A stretch of 64,000 bases of DNA from Rosellinia necatrix (taxonomy: Eukaryota > Ascomycota > Sordariomycetes > Xylariales > Xylariaceae): the NCBI GenBank assembly GCA_021209875.1, contig JAGYVD010000008.1, forward strand, positions 186,001-250,000, read 5' to 3'. The number at the start of each line of letters is the position of its first letter. Position 1 is the stretch's first letter. Shown piece by piece: positions 11,028-22,498 of this stretch. A program made the translations under genes and the position numbers. The notes under the pieces were generated by a model, which saw only the letters and a program-made list of their open reading frames with translations, did not search any database and was not told the origin of the DNA.

Positions 11028-14000
11028 ATGGAAACAACGGAAACCGGAATCCATGGCGCCGGCGCGTCGGAAAGCGCCAATAAACTCCAGCACTTAAAGT
11101 CGCGCTGGGAAGATAATTTCCATCGCTGGCCTGCGGGCACCGCCGCCGACGTCCTCCAGGCAGATATTGATCAACTATTTGAGGGACCTAGTGCAGAAAG
11201 GGTCGATATGGAGACCGGGCTATCAAGGCTACTTGATAATAAAAGCACCGATGATTTAATCGATGACTGTATTCGACTGAGACTGCTGGTCGGCATCGGC
11301 GACAAGGAGTCTGTGTCGGATGCCACACGGACCTTGAGTTTCCTTCGCAGAATCCTGATCAAGCAGCAGCCATATCTCTCCTTCCTCCCGTTTAATTATA
11401 GCGCGCTTATCGGACATTTTTCCGACGTCAATACTGCTGAAGCTGCAGCTAGTCTGCATATCCAAGCTCAAGCTGAAGCCCTGCTCAAATGGAGGTGCAA
11501 TTATAAAGAGAGGCACAGAGAGCCGCAGCAGGTGGTTTTTGATCTGAATGTTTCCATGTCGCATGTGACATCACCGTTCCACAGCGCGCTTTCCGTCGGG
11601 GATCATTCCACAGTCGAATACATGATTGACTGCATGAAGATATTCCTGCAAGAAGAGTTTCCGGACGTCCAGCTATCAGAGGCGAACGAGGCTTCCCGAA
11701 GCCAAGAAGCCCTCGCCATAATTTTGCGGACAGCCCATCCTGAATTCGCCACTCCGTTGGAACACGTAGTTAGGAGATACTGCCATGCAAGCGAGGCCAA
11801 AGACACAAGGGCGTCTAAGCCAAGCGACGCTGATAGGGTTGGCAACCTTCCTTCAGCGGACTATTTAAAGATCATCGGGACTCTACTTTCGTGTGAGCCC
11901 AACCCCCTCAAGGGAGGTCCGGCACTGCAAAACGCATTATCGATTGCGTTAAAGTACGAAAAATTGGACGTCGTGGAAAAGATCATCGATTTTGCACCCC
12001 CGTCACTCCTTATCGAAAGCACCGTCATAGAGCAGATACCGAGTTCGGCATCAGAGAGATTAACGACCGGAGTTGCATTGATTCTTGACTCTTGGTGTAA
12101 AACCCGGGCACCAACTCCAGCGATCTTCAATAAAATCATTGAATGTAACCAGATACAACTCTGGACACGTCCATCAACGTTGTCAAGTTTAAAAAGCTTG
12201 AAGACAGAAACGAACATTGCTCGAGAACTACTGGACACCGCGATTGACCATAAACGGGTGGAATTTGTTGACCAAATCGCGACTTTCTTTCCTAATGCTT
12301 TTGATACCGGCCGGGCTAGCAAGCTTGTTCAGCATGGGCTATGGCAGATATGGATACTTGACTCTGTCCAAAATGCTATGAGCCTATCCTGTAACCAGGA
12401 TCGAGCTCAGATACTGCTGGTGCTAGCGATAGAGCAGCAGCAGGATCGATTTGTTGAGCATTTGTTAGAAAGAAATCCAAGGCTAGCCCTAGGGCCATGT
12501 CCGGTCATGAGGTCATTGCTGCACAAAACGGAACTCGAAGAGAGGAAGAATGGACTGTATCCCTTGTGGTATAACAACCACAGGCGAACTGAAAATGGGG
12601 GTGACTGGGAAGAAATAATGGATAGGGGTGACATATCAAGAGTAAATATCAGGAAAGCCCTTATACGGGCATCGATTAGAGAAGCTCAGCATGTGCCTGA
12701 GTTGGTTGAAATTTTCCGACATTCAGATGGTTTGTACCCGATCCTCTTTTTATAACCACCGCGCAATGTTAAACTAACCATCGTAGAAATAGGTATGGCG
12801 GGATGATTTCTCGGACGCGTGTTATATGGGTTTTTTTAAACTAATACCATTGAACTTTCCTTAGATCTCGAATTCTGCTTCGATTTGTCTTCTTTCGATT
12901 CCAAAGGCTATTCCCTAGAGGAATTCGCCAAGTCCTTGCGCGATCCACCCGGGGAAAGCACACAGAATTCTCATCGCTACGAGCCCATTCTTCGGCATGC
13001 GGCATTTCCAGTGTTAGAGTCCACTATAGAGGACGGTTGGAATCGTCATGAACCACGAGACCACAGCGAAGTGTTTCAGATTCTTGATTGGCTTCATGAC
13101 GAACGTGAGGTTGAGGAGATTGTAGAACTATGCGTCCCAGACAGGATGTATAACCCCCCACGACGAGCATCGTATCGCAGAGTATGTACGAATGTTCCAA
13201 ATTGGTATTTTGGATTGGAAATGCCTAGACCTGGCTGTCTCTGTCTTCAAGGGCGGTTGCGGAGACTCAATTAAGAAGATCCACTTGTATTCAAGTGGTA
13301 GACGCTCCGCTATCGATCACTGGTTAAGCCAAGAGGGGGTTCGACAGCTACCAAACGTATGTAGCATACCTTCCGTCCACTTCTGATCTAGGCTGTTCAA
13401 TGTACTAATAATAATTTTTTTTACCAAGGTTCAAATTGTTAGGATTCACCTTATAAAGGTTAGTTTATGCGCATGTGGTCCAAAATGCGAGGCGAATAAA
13501 TAACCAAAAGACGACTGATTTAGGATTCCATAAGTCAATCCGCTAGAAAGAATATTGAAAGTACTCTCAACCAAGGGATTCAAGAGCTGAAGAAGGACAG
13601 GCCACACCTCGACTGCACGTATAGCATTGAGAATTGGAATGAGCAGCCATCACAGACCAGGAGTACTCTGGCTGAAATGTAAGGTTGACGGAGCGTTATC
13701 AAACATATAGAAGCTGATGAAACAATAGTGCCGAGAAAGCAGTGCCTAAGTTATGGCCATTCATTTCCAAATATTGCGACTATATTGATATACTGAGCCC
13801 TGCTGAGCAGCAATTTCGACCAACGAAAATAGCCATAATCGACAACGGAATCATGAACATCAACCATATACAACAGGGGCTTGCAATCAAGGATATGCAA
13901 AGAGACCCCCCGGGAGGGTTACACCGAGTTATCGAAGGTCGGTCTTTTGTTGACGAACGTCACACAATGAGATCTTGGTCATTTTCATCCGATCCTCATG

Positions 14001-14900
14001 GGACTCAAATGATGAATTTGATCTGTGCAATAGACCCCCGCTGCGAGGTATACATAGCCAAGGTTGTTGAAGGAAGGTATGGGATAGTTCCTAGACGCCT
14101 GGCAATGGTGGGTCCCCATTCGTGAATATGAGAGCCCCCCGGAGCGGCGTCCCAATTATTCTGACCTGTATTGCAGGCAATTACGTGGGCTATTCAAAAG
14201 GGGGTGGATATCATCTCCATGAGCCTAGCGAGCTACGAGCTAGATGAGGACGTGAAAAATGCTGTGCAAATGGCTGATAGCAGTGGAATACTCGTTTTGT
14301 GTAGCGCTCACGACGAAGGACTCAACTATGAGAAAGCATGGCCTGCCTGCTTAAACGAGACCGTAACATTTGCTGCCTCCGATCGGTTTGGCTACGTAAC
14401 GCAGAACATGCCTGCGGATGGATATAATTTTCGCATCCACGCGACAAACATATTTGCTGGCATTGTCCCGTTTAGTAAGTTTAATCGAGAACCGTGGTTA
14501 AAAGATATCAGTGGATCTCTATTTCGACCCCGATCAGGTTGCTAACCGCAATGAAAAATACATCTTAGTGCGCTCTGAAAAGTACGTGTCTGGAAGCTCT
14601 GTTGCTACGGCTATTGGGGCTGGACTTAGTTCCTTGATCATCTCCTGCCATTATTTGGCAAACAACAACCGCCCTGGCAGAGGAAGGAAATGGAAAAGGG
14701 ATATAATGGAGAAAATTCTGGAGCGAATGCGTTCGAACCCAAAATCCCAATATATCCAACTCGATAAATTTTGCGATATTGCCATCGTTTCCGCCAACAG
14801 CCCCCACCTACCCTTCGAGGATATCCTAAATCAGCACTTTGTCATGATGGAAAGTTCGTTGTATATCAGGCAAAACAAATCCGTGAATGGGTGTACCTAG
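11028..14900 (+). CDS. Subtilisin-like (S8) serine protease with long helical N-terminal region; one apparent frameshift
   Basis: Predicted exons: 11028-12729, 12865-13356, 13429-13458, 13524-13678, 13729-14107, 14177-14474 and 14512-14900. Phases agree at every junction. The first ~560 residues are alpha-helical, with weak ankyrin-like helix pairs and no signal peptide, so the enzyme is probably intracellular. The C-terminal third is a subtilase domain with all three catalytic motifs: Asp in IAIIDNGI, His in SDPHGTQMMNL and Ser in SGSSVATAIGAGL. The block VDIISMSLASYE is also typical. Within exon 2 the frame changes at a run of six C (13154-13159): upstream codons continue into a 3' frame only if one base is discounted. 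This is either a recent inactivating insertion or a sequencing error. The last intron would be only 37 nt. The gene ends 85 bp from the stop of the convergent NLR-like gene. The architecture is known in fungi as uncharacterised intracellular subtilases. A partnership with the NLR is my inference. Confidence 0.75.
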
Positions 14901-14985
14901 CGACGAGCAGAGTCAGATGACCGGCTTTTTCATACGATTATATCTCTTAACCACTGTTCATAGGAATTTGATATTACTTATGCCC

Positions 14986-17900
14986 CTAGTATAACAAGTA
15001 TGATGTATCTTGTTTATGTTCGATCTCACTACCTCCTCGAGGCATATATGACTCGAGTAATTCAACCGATTTAGGGTTGTTTGCCCGCTTAGCGTGGTCG
15101 AGCGGTGTTTCGCCAGATGCATCTTTCGCGTTGATGGTCGCGCCTAGTTTAATAAATAGTTCCAAGACGTTCGGTAAACCCTTCTGCGCGGCCAAGTGTA
15201 AAATCCGAAAACCTCTATTGTCCGCCTGATCTAAATTGGTAATTCGGATTCCCAAACAACTCATGATTCCGTAGTAATCATAATCAGGGGATGTAGGTTG
15301 GTTGTCAAATAGAGCGAATAGTGGAGGTCGGCCTTGAGCATCAATACTCTTAGGGTCTGCTCCGTGCCATATTAACTGTTTAATGATTCGAAGCTTCCCG
15401 TATCTCATTGCAACATGCAAAGCTGATTCCCTCTTGTTGTCCCTGGACATAATAGCCGGATTGGCACAAGCATAGATTAGCTGGCGTGGTATTTCCGGCC
15501 CAAAGTCGCGTGAACGAGGGGGTCCACCCGCAACCTCTTTGTCGTACTGAATAGCGTAGTGCAGGACAGGGATATTTTCATCGTTAAATCCATTGGGGTC
15601 GGCTTCATGGTTTAATAACGTGAGAACGATCCCTATATTCTGAATCTTGACTGCGTGGAATAAAGCTAGGTCCAGACGTCGTTTCCGATCATGTTCGCCC
15701 GCGACAACACACTTACAATAGAGATCGACGAGCCTGGCATTGATACCTAGCGCATCTTTGTTGGCCATTTTTTCGAAGATCGAAATGAAAATTTGGTCAT
15801 GGCCGTAGTGCATTGCGAAATCCGCAGGCACCATGCCTGACTGATTTTTCACCAATAATGGTGCATCAGCAGACAAAAGAGTACGGACGATATCCCCGAA
15901 CCCATATTTTGCCGCTTCATGAAGAGGTGTGTTACCTTGTTGATCCTGGGCGGAGATGCCAGCAGGATCGCGCTCTAAACTATCCTTCACAGCCCAATTC
16001 AGTCCAACACGAGATGCGATTTGCAGTCCAGACATTGATCCCACCCAAGACCTAATGTCTGTCCAGTTCAGTTGTAAATTTGAAGCCTCGGGATTTAGGT
16101 AAAGCGAAATGATCATCGACATGGATAACCTTGATTTATCATTCATAAGAGCTGAAATCCGCGCATATATATTGCGGCACATTAGATCATGGTTATTGGG
16201 TTGGTATTGTGATCCATTTACGGGTACCTCTGACAGCACGTCGTTCGCTATTGATTTCGGTTCAGTGTTGTACTGGTCATTTTCTTGTGCTGGTTCTTTG
16301 AACTCGGGGGCCCTCTTGCCACTTTTTTCTGTGGGCTTTTGGGCCTTGTCAGATAGCGTGGTTTCTTTAATGAAGTGTTGTGATTCGACGAGCATAGAGC
16401 TTGAGAACTCCCGACAATAGCGACCCCAACATTGCACCGCCTGGGGGAGAAAGGTGTATTTTTTCTGTAGCTTGTGCACTGCCTTGGAAGATTCCAATCT
16501 TGTATCGTCGATGTGTACATCAAGGATGTATTCGATGCAATATAAACAGATCTGACCCAGAATATCTCGGCCTGATATAGATTTGGGGATGACGCTCAAG
16601 CCAAGAGGCGGAAACCAAAGAGACTTCACAACGTTGATGACTTGAGGACTGGCGAGTCGAACTAACTGCGTACCCTGATCTAGGACGACTAGCCCGTAGA
16701 GATGAACAAGAGTTGTATCTAGGCCCGCGTTTCCTTCTGGCTCCTTACTGCTGGAATCAATATGAGGTCTGGAGTGATATAGCTTGTTGGAAATACATCT
16801 CACTGCCCCCCCTAGACCTTGAAGAGGCAGGGGGGCGTCAGCAAAGGCCAACCATATCAGTACTAATCGTGCGTAGGCTGACTGTGACCCCTCATAGTTG
16901 GCTAAGTGCGAAAGATGAACTCTGATAAGTTCATCAACCTGGAAATGAATGGGCAAATCTCGCAGAAATGCCACGTGTTGATTCATCAGAGACTGCACTG
17001 AGTCCTGGTTAACAAAATGGATTAATGTTCGTGTTAGATACTCGCTGGATGCGGCAGTAGTGTGCCTTGTAAAGTTGACAAACAAAGTGGCAAGAGTGAA
17101 CCTGTGAGTACTGGTCAATTTAGCCTAGAATAATAGAAGGCGCTGTACCCACGATCCTTGCAACTCATTCACAACTAAATTGGCCCAGTTGGTAAATTTA
17201 GTATCAGTTGAAGCGCGTGAGTTGTTAAAATACTCCACGAACATACGATCCATTCGCATACAGACAAAGGTGTCAATGTCTTCGTGATTGACAGAATGGC
17301 TGAGCTGAAGGGGTATGTGCCTAAATGTGGTTAGGGCACCAGGCTCTGTGCGGCTTGTCAAGAGTATTTTGCGCCCCTCTCTGACCATGGTGTTTAATAC
17401 AATATCAAAATCGTGCATCCTTCCAGGTTCCATCTTTGCCTCTTCCCAGGCATCGACTATAAAAAAGACATCCTCAGGAATTTCTGTTAGGACATCGTTG
17501 AACAAACCAAGGACTCTTTGGAAAGCCACACGAGATTTCCTATCATGGGCTTTCGCGAGAGATGATGCCACAACTTCAGGATACTTGTTTTGTAGCTGAC
17601 TAAGGAGGCTTAGGATCAGTCTTTCAGGGCAGGTTATACCACAGTCGCCAAGATAGTAATAGGCATGCGTGAGGCCGATTTTGGCGAACTCGTCGATAAT
17701 TCGGGATCTATCAACGTTAGCCTGTGGCAAACAGAGAGAAGGGGTCTAGCCATACACTATTGTGCTCTTGCCAACACCAGGGGGCCCCCAGCACCATAAA
17801 GTTTTGCATGCTTTTTCCCCCCCAAACAGCCATTGGTCTTTAAATATTGGATTGTTAATAATCCAGTCACAGGTGCTGTGTAATCGATTTTCGCGGAAAT

Positions 17901-18874
17901 ACGTATGCCTGGCAGCGTTCAGGTGATTTATCGACAACTGGTCAAAGTTGTCGAACCGATGTTCCAGATCAAGGATAGCCTTCCTTATGTATGGGTCCCA
18001 GTCCACCATGCTCACAAGTGGCTGGCTGGATATCGGTTGTGATTGGCACTGGAGAGCAGCATCTTGATTCATCAAACCAGTGGTCAAGGGCCTAAAATGA
18101 TAGCCTGATTAGCATTAACGATTCGGATGGAAGTAGGGCGACACGTATAGCGTACGGCAAATATTGGGGGGATTCAGGAATAGATAGTCGGTGTAAGGTC
18201 ATCTCTAATTTCCGGATATGTTTCGAGTAGGTTTCCTCCAAGATCTGGAGATCTTTCGAGTGAATTTCCTCCAGTGCCGCCTCTATTCTTAGTGAGGCGA
18301 TCATGAGTTCTAGGGTTTTGAGGGCGGATTTTAGTCGTGTTTGCAGCTCTGCTATGGCCAAATCGCCATTACGTTTGTGCTTGCGACAGCGCAACAGCTG
18401 TTCCCAGCGGGAGTATCCTGGCGGAGCCCGATCAGATAGCAGTTGTTCCATATACGCAAGTTTGTTTTTATACTGATCTAAATCATGTATAAAATCCTCG
18501 GAGTCCGGCTTGCGCTGACAAGATCTCATAAGAAGCATGATCTGGTCGATCTTCTTTCGTATAAGCGAAGCGGTTTGCTCAATTTCACCGACAAGTGCCA
18601 AAGTCCCGGCCGACACGGAAGCTGGTCGATTGTGGGTTGGCTTGAGTCTGCGCTCGTAATCGCTAATAGACAGCACTGAATCCGAAAGCCAAGTGTAGAC
18701 TATCTCATACTGTTGTTTGACCCGGATGTCGGTATTCCTGGTTGATAGCGCGAGTGCATGTTCCGGGTCTTGGTCCCCAGGCGCGGGGTGCGAACCTAGA
18801 GCCAGGCCGCTATCGATACGAGGTCTTATTATATTCATCACGATGAAGTAACGATGTCCTGTATTATTGCACAA
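14986..18874 (-). CDS. NACHT-ankyrin NLR-like (STAND) protein
   Basis: Predicted exons on the minus strand: 18874-18156, 18091-17758, 17721-17153 and 17101-14986, giving about 1245 aa with consistent phases. An in-frame ATG at 18838 is an alternative start. Residues 1-240 are a helical, coiled-coil-prone N-terminal domain that I cannot assign. The NTPase has a Walker A P-loop GPPGVGKST (about 343-350), a Walker B-like FFIVDAWEE (about 437-445) and a sensor-like KILLTSRTE (about 464-472), as in fungal NACHT proteins. A Ser/Lys/Glu-rich linker follows. Residues about 925-1235 carry ankyrin repeats (for example NTPLHEAAKYG, SALHVAMRYG, ILHLAAQKG, ETPLDHAKRA). Such proteins are fungal intracellular receptors linked to heterokaryon incompatibility and non-self recognition. 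The intron between exons 2 and 3 (17722-17757) would be only 36 nt and directly follows the P-loop. Base composition is lower in GC than the housekeeping genes to the right. Confidence 0.85.
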
Positions 18875-19602
18875 TAGTCCGAGGTGTCAGCGGTTATTCA
18901 AGCCGAGTGAATAACCGAAGGGTAGTGAGAATAGAGAATGGAGGTGATGGGTGGGGGGGGAATGGACAGTTGGGGGCGGATGGTGCCTATTAATACTCAA
19001 TACGTCACATGATTACGTCTCAGCACAGAGTCAACACATGCACACTGCCCGGAAGATCACGTGGCAACATTTGGCTCGGCGAATTATACATCAGCTGGGT
19101 GCTGTGTGAGCCGCCACACTACCACAGTGTGTCGGCCTGTCGGCAGGGCCTCAGCCATACGGCCTATGCCACGATAGCACTTCTTGGCTATCATGGGAGA
19201 CATCTGGTCGTTAACTAGACAACTCCTCAAGTATGTCCACCACGGCACCCGTGATGACGAGAGCACTCGGCTGCGGAACTTGATGGGGTTGGACAATACT
19301 GCGAGGCCAATGTTCTACCAGCCGCACTTCTAGCGGACAAGTCGACTCTCCTCACCATGGCATTGCGAAGGTCCTAAGGTACTGTCCGTTAAAAATGCGC
19401 CGTTTTTTTATATGCCCTGTTTACTTATATTATATGTTTATTTCCAACTTTTACATCTTTTGACAAGCTTTTATAGGCTTTTATAAGCTTTAAACTTTCG
19501 TAATGCTAAGTAATCTAAGCCCCTGAAGACTATTGAGCCCTGAGTTCTTATCTCAAACCGCTCCTTGGCCAACATATTTCTGCCTCCGCCGAAATAAATC
19601 GG
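18875..19602. other. Intergenic region between NLR-like and kinase-like genes
   Basis: No supported gene. The NLR-like promoter should lie just right of 18874, where a G-run (18952-18960) is visible. The stretch 19380-19500 is AT-richer with repeated TTTATAAGCTT-like words, mildly reminiscent of RIP-affected sequence. Confidence 0.4.
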
Positions 19603-21083
19603 TCAAGCGTTGGTGTTTAATATAAACCTCTGTATAATCTCCCTGACGCGCGCATCGGTCTCGTAGTTCTCGTACTGCGTGTTCCTATACGTCTTGGAGA
19701 AAACGGCATTCCAAGCCAAATGCAGCAGTTCGTCCAGCTTGGGCCTGTTCCCCGGATCGGCAGCTAAACACCGCACAATGAGCAACTGCAGGTCATCGTC
19801 CATCAACGGGTGCTCATTTTGAATGAACTCGCGGCAGTCTTCTACTTCCAAGACGGGGTCTTCCGCGACGATGCGCACCATAGTCTGCGGAGGGTTCACG
19901 TCAGCGACAAGGTCCCCAGCCTTTGACCACAATCTACTATTGAAAATATCAACTGGAATGCTGGCTTACCAGTCCTACATCGAGAACGTTCGCATGAATT
20001 CCAGCGTTCGTCATGCCCTGTTCTCTCCGGCTATGGATATGTTAGTATTGGCCCGTATAGATTATATCGGATATACCAACTATTGTGCAAGTTCCAGCTC
20101 ATCGTCAAAACCCTCTACAGCCGACATATTCGGCACTCTTTCTTGGTCGACTGTGTCGGAATTGTCAAAGTCGATTAGTTTTAAGGGTGGAACAAGTCCA
20201 TGCTCTTGTCGGGCGCCTAGGTGACCGAATAACACTATTTCGGTGATTAGCAGTGGTCTCATTCGTAAATGATCCTACATGTCCTAGTCACTAGGAGATG
20301 AAACAGTACTTACTGTTACCGCCGTGCATGTCCCAATGTGCGAGAGCCAAAGGCATGACATTGGGTTGAACCTCTTCGGGTTGTCCCTGTTGAGGCGGCC
20401 AGGCCATAGCCACACAAGCTCTAGTTACTAAGTCTTGGTCAATATAACATGTTCAAGGCAGATTTTCCGGCGATAGCATCACTCGGTAATACCACAAAAC
20501 TTTGTATCATGTATAGGAGACCCTATAACTCACGACAGAGAAATATGCTCCATAGTATACGATTCGGTAGAACCACATCTTCAGCCCGCTCGACAAATTG
20601 GGACAAGGATCCATTTTCAAGATACTCAAGTATGATAAAAACTCGGTCGAGCCCGGCAAGCCCCTCGTTGGGGCCATTCCGTATATAGATAGGGTTCACG
20701 GTATGCTCAGCGTGCTTCAGTATCTATGAAGTAGATTGGGTATATGTCAGCCTTCATCCTTCTACTACAACAATTTTTGAGTTTATATTCCTATAAACAA
20801 CCAGGGAAAGAATACCAAAGCTAATTTCAATGTAGTAACGCTGTGGATATCTCACCTGTACCCATTTGATCTCATTTTCCATAGCCTGAATCGTGTCCTC
20901 CGTGCTATCGTTGGGGTACTTGAGCACGATTTTCCGAGTTCTTCCCATAGTATCTCTTTCCTCGAAGCAAACACAATCCCCTGTAGCACCACTGGGTAAT
21001 GCCTTTACGAACCGAAATCGGGGATCTTGGGCGAAAAATTGTTTCAATTTTTGTTCGAGCTCTTCAGCATCTCGAGAACCCAT
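19603..21083 (-). CDS. Protein kinase-like protein (exon structure partly unresolved)
   Basis: Minus-strand exons that join cleanly are 21083-20856, 20723-20534, 20427-20314 and one starting at 20234. A further exon is likely around 20030-19970, and the last ends at 19603. The product shows kinase landmarks in order: a beta-3 lysine in KIVLKYP, an alpha-C Glu in ENEIKW, a hinge-like FIILEYLENGSL, a catalytic loop HWDMHGGN (HxDxxxxN, with Trp for the usual Arg), and KLIDFDNS where DFG would be. The C-terminal part LIVRCLAADPGNRPKLDELL matches the end of a kinase C-lobe. The catalytic Asp and Asn remain, but DFD instead of DFG and Trp in HRD suggest a divergent kinase. I could not find phase-compatible canonical splice sites joining the fourth and fifth exons, so a lesion or a non-canonical site is possible there. 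A small fungal-expanded kinase family is likely. Confidence 0.6.
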
Positions 21084-22265
21084 TGTGGGGGGTTACAATC
21101 ATAGGTCAGGCGTAGCGATGACTATTAATTTGGCATCCCAGAAGGATCGATTAAAACTGCATTATTCAACGCTCAGCCTGATAAGAATTGAGCATTCACT
21201 GAATGGTAAGCTCAATTCTTTGTTTGGGTGGTTTCATTCTACATAGTATAATCAAGCCTGTTTTCGGGTGCATAACTCCAAATGCGACAAAGAATGTGTT
21301 ACACGGATGCAGCAGATATTTTGGTTGGGACCAATATTCAAGGGAGGACCACTTGCATGTGGCTGAAGAGTCAACTGACTACTGTATTAATAAGGGGACT
21401 AGACTGTACTTCCACACTGTAAGGATATTGGGCATAAATAGCGGCCTAATTCAGGGAGCAGGAAAGGATCTCTTCCTTCCTTTTCCCATACACTCCCTTG
21501 AGGCCAAAGAAGATTATTATGAATATGAAGCTTTTATTACCCTTCAAAGCCAAGCCTTGTCACAGAATGACCTTGAAGCGGAAGTCAGTGAGACTCCAAA
21601 ACGTCTGTTGTATCAAGTTCCAGTTAGACTCCTGCTACTTCGCTTTCCTCTTCGTCCATGTGCTCCCCTTTTTTTTCTCATCGCACTGATACAGCCATAT
21701 GGGATAATGCAAGACCATTGGCGCCCGCGAATCCGCACCGCCGTAACTGGGATACGGCGAAGTCATTCTGCCTCTATTTAAACATTGCACTTAACCAGTC
21801 TACAATACCAAACTGAATTATCTTAGGCAGCTGGTGACCTTCGCGGGGTTACTTGCATGTGTACTTGAATATATACGTAGAGTATCAAAAATCAGATACC
21901 CCATTTAGGACGTGAGAATGATGCCCACGTAGTGCCAGCTGGTGAATCTCAGGGTCAGGTAGAACCACACACATACACAAACACATCACGACAGTCATAG
22001 AATATTTTCTCCCCCTAAACTATTGCAATACTATTATTATCTCTATCATGTCGTTTCAGCTATGTCCTTTCCTATTAGCTAGTTATGGTTGGTCGTCAGA
22101 TGTGGATCTGTCAATTCACGAAGATGCACAACCCCCTTCCACACTACGAGACTTTTTATAAGAATAAACACACAGAAGAGAAGAAAAAAAAAGAAAAGGC
22201 GTTGAGCTAGCGCGTCGCAAACAAGACACGGCAAATATAAAAGCCCAACATGCCATCCCAACCGA
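21084..22265. other. Gene-poor stretch left of the retrotransposon
   Basis: Contains the kinase-like promoter. A 192-codon plus-strand frame (21203-21781) has no recognisable domain, composition or splice support, so I do not call it. No RNA gene is seen. Confidence 0.4.
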
Positions 22266-22273
22266 CACCGACC

Positions 22274-22360
22274 CCTTCCTTCCTTCCCTTCCCTTCCCTT
22301 CCCTTCCCTTCCCTTCCTTCCCTTCCCTTCCCTTCCCTTCCCTTCCCTTCCCTTCCCTTC
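22274..22360. repeat. CCTTC pentanucleotide microsatellite
   Basis: Sixteen or so near-perfect copies of CCTTC (with occasional CCTTCCTTCC steps), running directly into the left LTR. Two more CCTTC units follow the right LTR at 29178, so the retrotransposon split this array. Confidence 0.95.
22356..22360. repeat. Target-site duplication copy (CCTTC), left
   Basis: CCTTC immediately left of the TG terminus. The matching copy is at 29178-29182. Because the flank is a CCTTC array, this match alone would be weak, but it coincides exactly with both LTR ends. Confidence 0.75.
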
Positions 22361-22498
22361 TGTCAAGAGAAATAGATTATTATGATAGTTAAAGATGTAT
22401 TTAAGGTGTAGAATTAGTTATAGAGATAGGTTAAAAGACCTGGGATATTTAGTAGAATATATATCCAGAGGTGTGGAGTAACTTATATATATTTAATA
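22361..22498 (-). repeat. Left LTR (element 3' LTR), 138 bp
   Basis: Aligns without gaps to 29040-29177. About two dozen differences, all of them transitions. Its outer (left) half keeps G and C (starts TGTCAAGAG), while its inner end is mutated (TTTAATA against TTTGACA in the other copy). Confidence 0.93.

Noticed and set aside
21203..21781. 192-codon plus-strand frame
   Set aside because: No recognisable features or splice context. Could be chance in low-complexity intergenic DNA.
22079..22366. 95-codon minus frame rich in Glu/Gly/Lys
   Set aside because: Translation of the CCTTC microsatellite.
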